Made by a program: the position numbers and the translations under genes | Shown: positions 16,459-25,056 of the stretch, in pieces | Layout: the number at the start of each line of letters is the position of its first letter | Numbering within the stretch: the stretch's first letter is position 1 | DNA from: Hyphomicrobium sp. ghe19 | Lineage (GTDB): Bacteria; Pseudomonadota; Alphaproteobacteria; Rhizobiales; Hyphomicrobiaceae | DNA length: 64,000 nucleotides | Direction of reading: 5' to 3' | Assembly (NCBI RefSeq): GCF_902712875.1 | Contig: NZ_LR743509.1 | Coordinates: 1,364,001 to 1,428,000, forward strand | Notes under the pieces: model-generated | Databases searched by the model: none | Seen by the model: the letters and a program-made list of their open reading frames with translations, nothing else | What the model was told of the DNA's origin: nothing

Positions 16459-17397
16459 ATGAAATCTGTGCAGGATGCAGCGATTGCGAAGGCGATCATC
16501 CTGTCTCCAGATTTCGGCACCTACTCCATGGCAAATCGCTACCGCGAGCTGGCGGAGCGGACGCACCTCGATTTTTCGTCAGCCATCAAATTGTTAGATT
16601 GCTTGCCCGTATTTATCGATGGTGACGTTCATCAGAGAGTCCGCAAGGCCATGGCCAAGCAGATCTCAAAAACCAAGGATTGCCAATTTTCCTCCAGTCG
16701 GGAAATTCTGGCTATCCTATTCGAGCGGGTCTTCCGCCAAAATACGCGGATAGAATTGGTCGAGGAATTTTCTCGGCCGCTATGGCGGGCGATTTCCGCG
16801 TCCATTGTGCCGAGGAACAGCGAAACACTAGACCTCGTCGAAGAGATTCCGGCTCTGTTCAGTCCGATCTTATCCATACGGGAAAGAATCAGGATCAGCG
16901 ATAGAATCGGAGATTATCTAAGCGCAGATCCGGAAGAAGGGGATGACCGGCTTATCCTTCTCTGTCTCGCTGCATTGGGGGCGAGGCCGTTTGTCGGGAC
17001 ATTGAGCTTGTCGCTCTACGAGATTTTTAAAGAAAATCCCGGAGCGCGCATGCGCGATCTCGTTTGGCCGCAACTCTATCCATCAAGCTCGCTTCGTTTC
17101 GTGGATCGAATTTGTGGAAATGAAGCAGCGGTCGTCGCCAACTTCGAGTTTCGTCCGGGTGAGCGGGTGAGGTGCTTGACGCAGAGTGCAGAGTATTCGA
17201 GCGAGGAGAACACGCGTGCTCTGTTTGGATTCGGAGCGCACACGTGTTTGGGAAAGTCGATTTCGGAAAAGGTGTGGGGGCTTGTGGTTGAGACGTTTTC
17301 TCAAAGTGATCTGAGGGCGGAACCTCTCACGATCACGATGAGTCCTCACGACGACCCATTCCTGATGCCAGTGCAAATTCATATTGCGCTGACCTGA
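16459..17397 (+). CDS. Short, degenerate cytochrome P450-like protein
   Basis: This 312-residue protein has a complete P450 haem-ligand loop, FGFGAHTCLG at 256-265 with Cys263 as thiolate ligand, and a C-helix-like DVHQRVRKAM (55-64) equivalent to the H-x-R-x-R segment. It is ~90 residues shorter than bacterial P450s. The I-helix oxygen-activation motif (A/G-G-x-E/D-T) is replaced by ALGARPFVGT (~172-181) and the K-helix ExxR by SSLR near 210-213. It may therefore bind haem without classical monooxygenation, act on a carrier-bound substrate, or be a peroxygenase/isomerase variant. GGGGAAG lies upstream of the ATG. It converges on the acyl carrier protein gene, 7 bp away. Confidence 0.7.
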   Translation: MKSVQDAAIAKAIILSPDFGTYSMANRYRELAERTHLDFSSAIKLLDCLPVFIDGDVHQRVRKAMAKQISKTKDCQFSSSREILAILFERVFRQNTRIELVEEFSRPLWRAISASIVPRNSETLDLVEEIPALFSPILSIRERIRISDRIGDYLSADPEEGDDRLILLCLAALGARPFVGTLSLSLYEIFKENPGARMRDLVWPQLYPSSSLRFVDRICGNEAAVVANFEFRPGERVRCLTQSAEYSSEENTRALFGFGAHTCLGKSISEKVWGLVVETFSQSDLRAEPLTITMSPHDDPFLMPVQIHIALT

Positions 17398-17404
17398 AGC
17401 AAAT

Positions 17405-17671
17405 CTACGCTGGTTGGCGGAGCCCTGCTTTCATCTCGGCGAGGTGTTCCGAAAGCTGTGCTATCGTCAACGTATTTGGGAAGTTGACGATCTCGATGTT
17501 CATCCCGAGCGCATCCTCGATATCCATGGCGAGCTGCAACGTATCGAGGCTGTCGAGATCCAGTGATCGTAGCGTTATGAATTGGGCATTCGTCACGGTT
17601 AAGTCTGAAGCCTTTTCTGGGCTCAACTTCCGCAATTTGTCGATCACTACAGAGATTACGTCTGGGTTCAT
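17405..17671 (-). CDS. Dedicated acyl carrier protein
   Basis: This 88-residue protein is a typical acyl/peptidyl carrier: helix I (DVISVVIDKLRKL), the phosphopantetheine-attachment loop LDLDSLD with Ser41, helix II (TLQLAMDIEDALGMNIEI) and helix III/IV (TIAQLSEHLAEMK). The ATG at about 17671 is chosen over a TTG-initiated extension to 17746, which would add 25 uncharacteristic residues. It is not in a fatty-acid-synthesis operon, so it is likely a specialised carrier for the neighbouring P450-like, PP-loop and acyltransferase-like proteins. Confidence 0.85.
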   Translation of the reverse strand: MNPDVISVVIDKLRKLSPEKASDLTVTNAQFITLRSLDLDSLDTLQLAMDIEDALGMNIEIVNFPNTLTIAQLSEHLAEMKAGLRQPA

Positions 17672-17830
17672 CTGCCCCCGCTGAACTTGATCTGAGTGCG
17701 GAGCATTGATTTGTGAGGAGGGGGAGCACAAGGGATATTTGTGCAACAGTGCGGGCTAACCGCAGCTGCGAGCTGGGATGTTCACAGACTTTCTGTGCGC
17801 GACGTGCGCTTGCGGCGAATTTCGAAGGAT

Positions 17831-18940
17831 TTACCGCTCGTAGGCGTTTCGAAATCGGGCGGGCCGCCAATGATGGGCAAGTCCCGACGGTTCGGAGAGT
17901 GAATGATCCCAATGCTGCGGAACGCGCGTTTTGGCGATCTTTCTTGGTCCGCGGGCTTGTTCGGTCGGGATTTTCCCAGCAATAGCCAGAGCGGCCATGG
18001 CTCCGGCGCGCTTGCCTTCGAGGGCCGCGAAGCCGCTCGTCTCGACCCCACGGAGAACGTTTCCAGCTGCGAAAACACCGGGAAGGCTCGTGCGCATGGC
18101 CTGATCGACGATCGGTCCTTTGGTCAGGGGGTCGATCAACATCGGCCCCTTCGCGAGCGCCACTGTCTCGGGGATCCATCCGGCTGAGAAGAGGACGCCA
18201 TCGCAAGCAATATAGCGTGTGACACCGCCTTGCCGAATCCTCACAGCTTCGACGCGTTCACTGGTGCCGACGATTGCAGCGATCTCGCTGTTTAAACGGA
18301 TGCCGATCCCGAGCGCCCGGGCAAGCCAACCCGCTGCAGCGTAGGATTGCACACTTTCCTCGGCGCCAACCAATGCAACGACGCGGATGCCGGCGTGCCG
18401 TGCCGTCAGAATAGCGGAGAAAGACACGTGCTCGGTTCCAACAACGACGAGGCGCCGCAATGAGGATGGCAGCCTTACATTTCGATGTACCAATTGCTGG
18501 AGCAGGCCGGTTGTCAGGATGCCTTGCGGCGGCCGCACACCTGGCACGACGCGGTTGCCCCGATTGGCTTCGCGGATGCCTGTGGCGACAATGACGACCT
18601 GAGGCTCCAGTCGGGCATAGCCGAACTCGGGCCCCATCACCTCGCATACCGGCCCGTTCTCGAGTGAGAGCAACGTCGTGCCCATGCTGATCCGCACAGG
18701 CGTGCCTTGAAGCTGTCCCAGCATTTTCCTTGCAAACGCTGGGCCGGAATATGGCCAGCGGGCATACTCGAGCCCGAAGCCCGGGTGGTGACAGAAGCGG
18801 GGCAAGCCGCCCGGGCTGTCGTCGCGATCGATAACGAGCACGTCGCTTATGCCTGAACGAGTGAGTTCAGCCGCGGCTGCCAAGCCCGCGGGTCCGGCTC
18901 CGACAATCAAGACGCGCGGATTTCCGATTGCCGCTGTCAT
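17831..18940 (-). CDS. NAD(P)/FAD-dependent oxidoreductase, GlpB/opine-oxidase-subunit-like
   Basis: This ~369-residue flavoprotein has an N-terminal FAD fold (VLIVGAGPAGLAAAAELTRSG), a second nucleotide-binding fold (RRLVVVGTEHVSFSAILTARHAG) and a C-terminal GVFAAGNVLRGVETSGFAALEGKRAG, the order found in the small flavoprotein subunit of opine oxidases, HcnB and GlpB-like proteins. The start at 18940 overlaps the stop of the GlpA-like gene (ATGA), indicating translational coupling and probably a two-subunit dehydrogenase delivering electrons to quinone. Last gene of the minus-strand transport/catabolism operon. Confidence 0.82.
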   Translation of the reverse strand: MTAAIGNPRVLIVGAGPAGLAAAAELTRSGISDVLVIDRDDSPGGLPRFCHHPGFGLEYARWPYSGPAFARKMLGQLQGTPVRISMGTTLLSLENGPVCEVMGPEFGYARLEPQVVIVATGIREANRGNRVVPGVRPPQGILTTGLLQQLVHRNVRLPSSLRRLVVVGTEHVSFSAILTARHAGIRVVALVGAEESVQSYAAAGWLARALGIGIRLNSEIAAIVGTSERVEAVRIRQGGVTRYIACDGVLFSAGWIPETVALAKGPMLIDPLTKGPIVDQAMRTSLPGVFAAGNVLRGVETSGFAALEGKRAGAMAALAIAGKIPTEQARGPRKIAKTRVPQHWDHSLSEPSGLAHHWRPARFRNAYER

Positions 18941-20316
18941 GGTTTCGATCTTTCGTCGAACATCGCTTGCACGCGTGCTCCGCAGTAGAAGCCCTGGCAT
19001 CTGCCAAACATCGCGCGGGTGCGCCGCTTCAATCCTTTGATCGTTTGCGGAGGGACGGGAGACGCGAGGGCATCGCGGACCTCGCCAACGCTGATACACT
19101 CGCAGTGGCAGAGCATTTCGGCGTAGGCAGGATCGGCGCCGCTGCGCTCGCCGTTCTTCCGCAATCGGTTTGACGGTTCCGACAAGTCCGGCACGCTGAC
19201 GGGCCTGTGACTGTCTTTGTGGCTGACATCGAAAACGTGCGGAACGATCAGGCCAATGACATGCTCGGCGATGCCGAGTGCGCCGGAAAAGCCCGTCGAT
19301 CGAATACCGGCAACTGTGAGCCAGTCGTGATCGAAGCGCGGAATGATCCGATAATCGCTGTAGTTCGTGGCAGGTCGCATGCCGGCATAGGCCGTGTTCA
19401 CCGGGATGGCTGTGAGGCCCGGAACCATGGTCGCCATCGCTTCCTTGAGGAGCTTTATGCCGTCAACGGTCGTTGCGCGGTCGTCGCGATCATCCACGTC
19501 TTCGGCTGTCGGCCCGACAATGACGTTGCCGAAAATCGTCGGAGAGATGAGGATGCCGCGACCCTTGGGCGTGGGGGTCGGCATCGCGATCACGTCGTGA
19601 ATCGCGCGCGCGGCTTTGTCGAGCACCAGATATTGGCCACGCCGGGGGCGCATCTCAAAATCATTGTACCCCGCTAGCGCTTCGACGATGTCGGCACGCA
19701 GGCCGGACGCATTGATCACCAGCCTCGCGCGAACGACGTTCCTGCGTTCGCTGTGCAGGGCCCAGCCATTCTGGAGGCGATCGACAGACTGAACCGGCCA
19801 AGAATGATGGAACTCGACGCCGTTCGTGACCGCGTCCAGGACGTAGGCGTAAGGAGTCGAGAATGGATCGGCAATCCCTTCTTCGGGAGCCCACAGAGCC
19901 AGCCGAATCCCGGGGCCGAAATTCGGCCAGCGGTCGTAGATTTCGGCGGACTCCAGCCTGTGAAAATCTTGGTGCCCAAGCGCGCGAACTCGCTCGAATT
20001 CTTCTTCGAGGATCGCGCACTGCTCATCGCTCCAGGCGAGAGTCAGCGCGCCGACTTTGCGCATCGGCAAACCGAGAGCCGGTGCTTCCTCGAGATAGCG
20101 GGCATAGCCGCGCTGAACCAGGCGATACTCCAGGCTATCGGGAGCGATCTCTATGCCCGACGTCATCAGCGCCGAGTTGCCTTTGCTCGATTCATCTCCG
20201 AAATCGGGTCGCGCTTCGAGTAATGCGACCTTGAGCTTAAATCGCGAAAGATCGCGCGCGATGGCGGTGCCGACGACTCCTGCGCCGATCACAACGATAT
20301 CGAAGTCGGATGTCAT
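18937..20316 (-). CDS. FAD-dependent glycerol-3-phosphate-dehydrogenase-like oxidoreductase with BFD [2Fe-2S] domain
   Basis: This ~459-residue protein begins with a DAO-type FAD motif (DIVVIGAGVVGTAIARDLSRF), has an extended DAO/GlpA catalytic region (RRGQYLVLDK, PTPTPKGRGILISPT, GMRPATNYSDY, GIRSTGFSGALGIAEHV) and ends with a BFD-like cluster-binding domain: CHCECISVGEVRDAL then CQGFYC, four cysteines for a [2Fe-2S] centre. This is the arrangement of GlpA of anaerobic glycerol-3-phosphate dehydrogenase and related polyol-phosphate or amine oxidases. It is coupled with the downstream flavoprotein and follows an APH-fold kinase by overlap, suggesting that a phosphorylated alcohol is oxidised. 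Confidence 0.85.
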   Translation of the reverse strand: MTSDFDIVVIGAGVVGTAIARDLSRFKLKVALLEARPDFGDESSKGNSALMTSGIEIAPDSLEYRLVQRGYARYLEEAPALGLPMRKVGALTLAWSDEQCAILEEEFERVRALGHQDFHRLESAEIYDRWPNFGPGIRLALWAPEEGIADPFSTPYAYVLDAVTNGVEFHHSWPVQSVDRLQNGWALHSERRNVVRARLVINASGLRADIVEALAGYNDFEMRPRRGQYLVLDKAARAIHDVIAMPTPTPKGRGILISPTIFGNVIVGPTAEDVDDRDDRATTVDGIKLLKEAMATMVPGLTAIPVNTAYAGMRPATNYSDYRIIPRFDHDWLTVAGIRSTGFSGALGIAEHVIGLIVPHVFDVSHKDSHRPVSVPDLSEPSNRLRKNGERSGADPAYAEMLCHCECISVGEVRDALASPVPPQTIKGLKRRTRAMFGRCQGFYCGARVQAMFDERSKP

Positions 20317-21125
20317 AGTCCGATCTCCAGCAGGCGCTGCCGGCAAAGGCTCGTGTATTCGATCAAATCTCCAAGCTCGTCCGTGTGCCGCGCCTGAACG
20401 AGGCACCAAAGATATTCGCGTATGATCTGCGCTTCGCGCATTGCAGCCAGTAGACCGAGTGAATAGGAGCCATAGGCGTCCAGGAGTGTTGAGGTCCGGC
20501 GCTCATCGAGATCGAAATTCGCGATGACAGATGCAAGATCCGTTTCAGGCGCGCCGCGGCCCGCGTATTCCCAGTCGACGACTTGCAGGACGCCGGCGCT
20601 TTCGATGAAATTTTCGGGGATCAGATCGGCGTGGACGAGGCAAAGCGGTTCGCCTGCGGGCATCGCCGAAAGCCTCGTTGCGAGGTGCCGACGTTCGATT
20701 GCGAGACAAGAGTCTGGAAGCATATCCAGATAAAGCAGTGCGGCGTCTCTCGGCGAGAATGCGGGCAGACCTTCCGCGGGAATCTGGTGCAGGCGACGCA
20801 ACAGCGCCGCGATCGCCACGAGATGACGATCCTCGATTTGGTGTTTGTGGAGTGTCGTACCGTCAATGAAGCCGGTTACGAGCAGCCCATCGCGCGCATA
20901 AACGAGTGGCGGCGTTATCTCTGCAGCGGCCGCAAGCGTCACGGCGTGACGCTCAATCTGCCGGTCGATCCGGTGATGCGGCAAGTCTTCGCCGATGCGC
21001 GCAAAGTATGAGCGTTCGCCGTCGTGAACCGCGAAGTTCCGGTTCGTGCGGCCTCCCGTAATAGGCGCAATACGCGGCGGCGCCGACCAGAGCGGCAGCG
21101 CTTCTAACATTTCGATTTCGCTCAT
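20313..21125 (-). CDS. APH/choline-kinase-fold small-molecule kinase
   Basis: This 270-residue protein is a phosphotransferase of the aminoglycoside-phosphotransferase superfamily: a nucleotide-binding start (ITGGRTNRNFAVHDG), the catalytic loop CLVHADLIPENFI and the metal-binding VVDWEYAGRGAPETDLA. In an uptake operon such enzymes phosphorylate an imported alcohol or amino alcohol (choline, ethanolamine, methylthioribose are characterised examples) rather than an antibiotic. Its ATG overlaps the permease stop (ATGA at 21122-21125) and its 3' end overlaps the GlpA-like start. The substrate is therefore likely the transported compound. Confidence 0.8.
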   Translation of the reverse strand: MSEIEMLEALPLWSAPPRIAPITGGRTNRNFAVHDGERSYFARIGEDLPHHRIDRQIERHAVTLAAAAEITPPLVYARDGLLVTGFIDGTTLHKHQIEDRHLVAIAALLRRLHQIPAEGLPAFSPRDAALLYLDMLPDSCLAIERRHLATRLSAMPAGEPLCLVHADLIPENFIESAGVLQVVDWEYAGRGAPETDLASVIANFDLDERRTSTLLDAYGSYSLGLLAAMREAQIIREYLWCLVQARHTDELGDLIEYTSLCRQRLLEIGL

Positions 21126-21952
21126 CCCTTCACCGCGCCAAAAGTCAGACCGCGCGCCATGTAACGCGACAGGGAGAATGCAAGAAAGAAGACGGGAACC
21201 AGGACGACTGTGCCGAGCGCCAGTGCGGGTCCCCAGAGAATGCCGCGATGGGTAAGGGCCAGCCCGACCACCGGCGGCAAGGGCCGCAGCTTGCCGCCAA
21301 CCATCGTGTTCGCGATCAGAAATTCGTTCCAAGTGAATATGAAGACGAACAGGCCGATGCAGACGAGCCCTGAAACCGATAGCGGCAGGATCGTGCGCCA
21401 AAGAATGCCAAACGGGCTGCATCCGTCGACACTTGCCGCTTCGTCTATCTCGCGGGGAATTTCGTCGACGAACGACTTCATCACCAAGATGGCGAAGGGC
21501 AGTTGAAACGACGTGTTGAGAAGGATCAGCACCAGATACGTGTCGTACAATCCGACCTGTCTCAGGAGGACGAACAACGGCACGATCGATGCGATCGGCG
21601 GGATCATCTTGAGGCTGAGCAGATTGTAGGTGACGGCATCCTTGCGCCAGACAGGAAAGCGAGAGAGCCCGTATGCCGCGGGTAGGGCGAGCAGCAAGGT
21701 AAGAAGCGTTGTCGCCACGCTGATAATGACACTGTTGGCGAGATGGCGTTCGACAGCCCAGTTGGCCAGGATGAATCGCCAGTGATCCAAGGTGGGATTG
21801 AAGAACCAGACCGGGCTTGGAGACAGCAGATCGGCATCGGACTTGAACGAGCCCAGAACCATCCATGCGAGCGGGAATAGAAACAAAGCCACGAGCATGA
21901 CGTTGGCTGCAATCATCAGCCACTCGGCACCGAGCTTACTTTTAGTGCGCAC
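21122..21952 (-). CDS. Sugar-type ABC transporter permease (MalG-like)
   Basis: This 276-residue inner-membrane protein has six predicted transmembrane segments and the EAA loop EIDEAASVDGCSPFGILWRTILPLS that docks to the ATPase. It belongs to the carbohydrate-uptake CUT1 type. It overlaps the preceding permease by 11 bp and the kinase by 4 bp. Confidence 0.92.
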   Translation of the reverse strand: MRTKSKLGAEWLMIAANVMLVALFLFPLAWMVLGSFKSDADLLSPSPVWFFNPTLDHWRFILANWAVERHLANSVIISVATTLLTLLLALPAAYGLSRFPVWRKDAVTYNLLSLKMIPPIASIVPLFVLLRQVGLYDTYLVLILLNTSFQLPFAILVMKSFVDEIPREIDEAASVDGCSPFGILWRTILPLSVSGLVCIGLFVFIFTWNEFLIANTMVGGKLRPLPPVVGLALTHRGILWGPALALGTVVLVPVFFLAFSLSRYMARGLTFGAVKG

Positions 21953-22826
21953 CGGCGAAGCCTTTCTTGAATAGAACCCTGATCACGACAAACGCAACGA
22001 TCAGGACCAAGAAGGACGCGGCCGACGCGGATGCGACGTTGAGGTTCATAAGTCCTTCGCGCTGAATGAAGAGTGTCATGAGGTCCGTCGACAGTGCGGG
22101 GCCGCCTTTGGTCAGCACAAATACGCTGTCGAAGGTCGCGATTGCGAACATGAGACGGAATACCAAGGCGACGGCGATGATCGGGGCCATCAGCGGGAGC
22201 GTGATGCCGAAGAGCACGTGCCGGCGTTTTGCTCCGTCGATCTCAGCGGCTTCGAACAAATCTGCGGGGAGGCCTTCGAGACCCGCCAAAAGGATGAGGA
22301 ACATGAAGGGCGTCCATTGCCATACGTCCATTGCGATGATGGAGACGACCGCCATCGTCGTGTCCGAGAGCCAGTGCACGTCGCCGAGTCCAATCGCCGA
22401 ACCCGCATGAACAATGATGCCGAAATCGCTGTTGAGCATCAGCTTCCAAATGAGTCCAACACTCACGGGCGTTGCCATAACAGGAAGCATCAGTAGCGCG
22501 CGCATGATCGGGTGCTGGCCGCGCATTTTCTTGAACGACAGCGCGAGCGCAAAGCCGACCACAAACTCCAATCCGACCGCCGTGACAAGAAAGACAGCAG
22601 TGACGGCAAGCGAATGTCGAAAGATATCGTTCGTGAGCGAGAGCCAGTATGTTTCAAACCCCACATAGCGCCAAACAGGGCTTGTCAAACGCAGGTCGGT
22701 GAAGCTCGCCCAAAGAGAATAGAAGAGCGGGTAAATGGTGAGCGCGGTAATGAAAAGGAGCGCTGGCGCCAAGAACGCCATTCCTTTCCACGCGTCATTG
22801 GATCGTTTGATTGCTGGCCTGGACAT
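21942..22826 (-). CDS. Sugar-type ABC transporter permease (MalF-like)
   Basis: This 294-residue permease has an N-terminal hydrophobic segment (LAPALLFITALTIYPLFYSL), a typical six-helix core and the EAA-loop phrase LFEAAEIDGAKRRHVLFGITLPLM. It pairs with the MalG-like permease downstream; the ATPase and binding protein are encoded divergently at 23.7-26.1 kb. It lies 4 bp after the DeoR-type regulator gene, probably in the same transcript. Confidence 0.92.
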   Translation of the reverse strand: MSRPAIKRSNDAWKGMAFLAPALLFITALTIYPLFYSLWASFTDLRLTSPVWRYVGFETYWLSLTNDIFRHSLAVTAVFLVTAVGLEFVVGFALALSFKKMRGQHPIMRALLMLPVMATPVSVGLIWKLMLNSDFGIIVHAGSAIGLGDVHWLSDTTMAVVSIIAMDVWQWTPFMFLILLAGLEGLPADLFEAAEIDGAKRRHVLFGITLPLMAPIIAVALVFRLMFAIATFDSVFVLTKGGPALSTDLMTLFIQREGLMNLNVASASAASFLVLIVAFVVIRVLFKKGFAGAH

Positions 22827-22830
22827 GACG

Positions 22831-23604
22831 TTACTTGGTCTCGATGACGCGCAGTCCGGTGGCGACCAGTTCGCGAACTGATGCCGACGGGCCTGTGATG
22901 AGTTTGGAAATTTTCGACAACGGAACCGCCGTTACGCGCTCGCGGGCATTCAGTTTGCGAGCCGTCGCCACGACGATCGTCGCTTTGGACTGGCTCATCA
23001 TTTTCTGCGCAAGCCCCGCGTCGTGCGGATCGGCAAATGCCAATCCACATTCGACGCTCACGGCGTCCGCGGAGATGATGGCGAAGTCTGCGTTGATTTG
23101 AGCCGTCATTGCTTCGGTGAAGTGACCGCTCGTTGCAAGCGACGTCGTTCGGACGAAGCCGCCAAGCAAACACGAGGTGACGGCCCGATTTTCCGCGAGC
23201 TTCGTCGCAACATTCACGGCTGGCGTCGCCACGAATAATTCAGTTCCCGCGGACACGATTGCTCTTGCGACCGCCATGATCGTGGAGCCATCATTCATAA
23301 AGAGCGTGCTTTTCGGCGGGATGAGGCGGACAACGGCCTCAGCGATGCGCTGCTTTTCCTCGATGTCCTGCAATTCGCGCTGGGCAAAATCCTGGTCGGC
23401 CATGCGCACGTCTTGAAGCGCCGCGCCGCCGTGGGTTCGTGACAGCGCGCCATCGGCTTCGAGTGCTGCGAGATCGCGGCGTATCGTGGCTGGCGACGCG
23501 GACAGGATTACGCAAAGCTCCTCCACCGATACGGTTTCGCGAGCCAGCATCAGTCGAAGGAGTTCTGCGCGTCGTCCGGAGGGGTTTCGCTTGTCGCATT
23601 TCAT
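22831..23604 (-). CDS. DeoR/GlpR-family transcriptional regulator
   Basis: This ~257-residue regulator has an N-terminal DeoR winged helix (VSVEELCVILSASPATIRRDL then ALEADGALSRTHGGA, the family signature) and a C-terminal DeoR sensor domain (LFMNDGSTIMAVARAI, KATIVVATARKLNARER) that binds phosphorylated sugars or polyols. The ATG at 23604 is preferred to an upstream TTG. It leads the permease-kinase-dehydrogenase operon and faces the divergent binding-protein gene, so it probably represses both. Confidence 0.92.
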   Translation of the reverse strand: MKCDKRNPSGRRAELLRLMLARETVSVEELCVILSASPATIRRDLAALEADGALSRTHGGAALQDVRMADQDFAQRELQDIEEKQRIAEAVVRLIPPKSTLFMNDGSTIMAVARAIVSAGTELFVATPAVNVATKLAENRAVTSCLLGGFVRTTSLATSGHFTEAMTAQINADFAIISADAVSVECGLAFADPHDAGLAQKMMSQSKATIVVATARKLNARERVTAVPLSKISKLITGPSASVRELVATGLRVIETK

Positions 23605-23636
23605 GATGAAAAGTCGCTCACTCCATGCGGGGAAGT

Positions 23637-23673
23637 CAATCACTAACAATCATTCTATTGCGTTTTGTGATTG
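23637..23673. promoter_or_regulatory. Candidate DeoR-type operator (inverted repeat)
   Basis: CAATCAC at 23637-23643 is repeated in inverse orientation as GTGATTG at 23667-23673, with further AATCA/TGATT half-copies between and beside them. It lies in the ~127-bp region between the DeoR gene and the binding-protein gene. Multiple short half-sites are typical for DeoR-family operators. Confidence 0.35.
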
Positions 23674-23731
23674 ATTGCCATTAGTCTCTCGTCTCGGGGC
23701 GGAGATTTCGGCAACGGAGGACGGAAAGATC

Positions 23732-25033
23732 ATGATGTGGAATCGGGGCATCGGACTGGCTGCGACGGCACTGGCGGGCGTTCTCGCGTTTTCGCCCCTG
23801 AGTTCTGCCGAGGCGAAAGAGATCCGCGTTATTGCGACGGGCGAAGCGTACGGATCGGCGATGAAGGCGGCTGCCGACGTGTTCAAGCAGCGCACCGGAA
23901 TTGAAGTGAAGATCGATCAGCTGCCATACGCCGATGCCTATAACAAAGAAGTGTTGCTCGGCACTGCCGGCTCCGACGAATACGACATCATGGTGCTGGA
24001 CTGCATCTGGCTACCGATCTTCGTGAAAAACAATTGGGTGCAGCCTTTCGAGCCGCTCGAGGCGAAGGCCTCGACGAAAATCGATTGGAAGGGGTTTTTC
24101 CCGGGCATTGTCGACAGCTACAACGTCTTCGACGGCAAACACTACGCGGCGCCGGTCGATTTCTTCATCGAGGTGCTTGGTTACCGAAAAGATCTGCTTG
24201 AAAAAGCGGGCCTCACCGAGCCTCCGAAAACATGGGACCAATTCCGGGACTATGCCGCCAAGCTCAACGCGCCAGAGTCTGAAGTTTACGGCGTCGCGAC
24301 CATGCCAGCCGAGCAAGACGGCGCCTATTCGGAATGGACGGTCCGTTTGGCTGGACTGAAAATGCCGCCGAACGCCAACCAGTTCGTGTGGGACAAAGAT
24401 TTCAAGTCGACGGTCGCGCACGAGGGTAATGGCAAAAAGGCACTCGACCGTTGGCTCGAGATCAAGCCTTACACGGCGCCGGGTGCTGCTGCGATGGGTT
24501 ACGCCGAGGCCATCAATGCCTTTGCGCAGGGCCAAGCGGCCATGCACATCAATTGGTACTCCTTCTTCTCAGACATCGAAACTCCAGCCACCAGCAAGGT
24601 TATTGGCAAGGTGGGTTATGCGTTGCCTCCGCGCGAGACGCTCGATGGCCCGCGCCGCGACTACCTCGGCGGATTCCAGATTGCCATCAGTGCCAAGGCT
24701 CAGGAACCGGATCTCGCTTACCAGTTCATCAGTTTCGTCACGAGCGACGAAGGTCAAGAGATCATGCTGGAAAACGGTGCGCCCGGAGCCTACCGCACGC
24801 AAGTCTACGACAATGCGAAGTGGCTCGCGCGCTATCCGTTCCTGGCGCCTATCAAGACTGCCGAGGTTCTTCTGCCTCTGACGGCCGATCTCGCGGAATA
24901 TGTCGAGATGCAACGGACTGTCTATGATCAGATCTCTGCGGCATGGGTCGGTAAAAAGAATTCGGAAGAGGCGATGAACGCCGCGCACAGTAGCCTCGAT
25001 GATTTGCTGAAGCAGCTCAAGTATCAGAAGTGA
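23732..25033 (+). CDS. Extracellular solute-binding protein of the sugar ABC transporter
   Basis: This ~433-residue protein has a signal peptide (WNRGIGLAATALAGVLAFSPLSSAEA) and a type-1 sugar-binding fold (IRVIATGEAYGSAMKAAADVFKQRTGIEVKIDQLPY; YDIMVLDCIWLPIFV; AQGQAAMHINWYSFFSDI). GGAGG at 23716-23720 precedes tandem ATGs at 23732/23735; the first is used. It delivers substrate to the two permeases encoded on the opposite strand. The transport substrate should be the one phosphorylated by the linked APH-fold kinase. Confidence 0.92.
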   Translation: MMWNRGIGLAATALAGVLAFSPLSSAEAKEIRVIATGEAYGSAMKAAADVFKQRTGIEVKIDQLPYADAYNKEVLLGTAGSDEYDIMVLDCIWLPIFVKNNWVQPFEPLEAKASTKIDWKGFFPGIVDSYNVFDGKHYAAPVDFFIEVLGYRKDLLEKAGLTEPPKTWDQFRDYAAKLNAPESEVYGVATMPAEQDGAYSEWTVRLAGLKMPPNANQFVWDKDFKSTVAHEGNGKKALDRWLEIKPYTAPGAAAMGYAEAINAFAQGQAAMHINWYSFFSDIETPATSKVIGKVGYALPPRETLDGPRRDYLGGFQIAISAKAQEPDLAYQFISFVTSDEGQEIMLENGAPGAYRTQVYDNAKWLARYPFLAPIKTAEVLLPLTADLAEYVEMQRTVYDQISAAWVGKKNSEEAMNAAHSSLDDLLKQLKYQK

Positions 25034-25056
25034 GCGCCCAGAAAATCGGATAGCGC

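Noticed and set aside
20313..21125. Aminoglycoside-resistance phosphotransferase
   Set aside because: The fold is right, but it is embedded by 4-bp overlaps in a sugar-type importer and dehydrogenase operon, so a metabolic kinase is far more likely.
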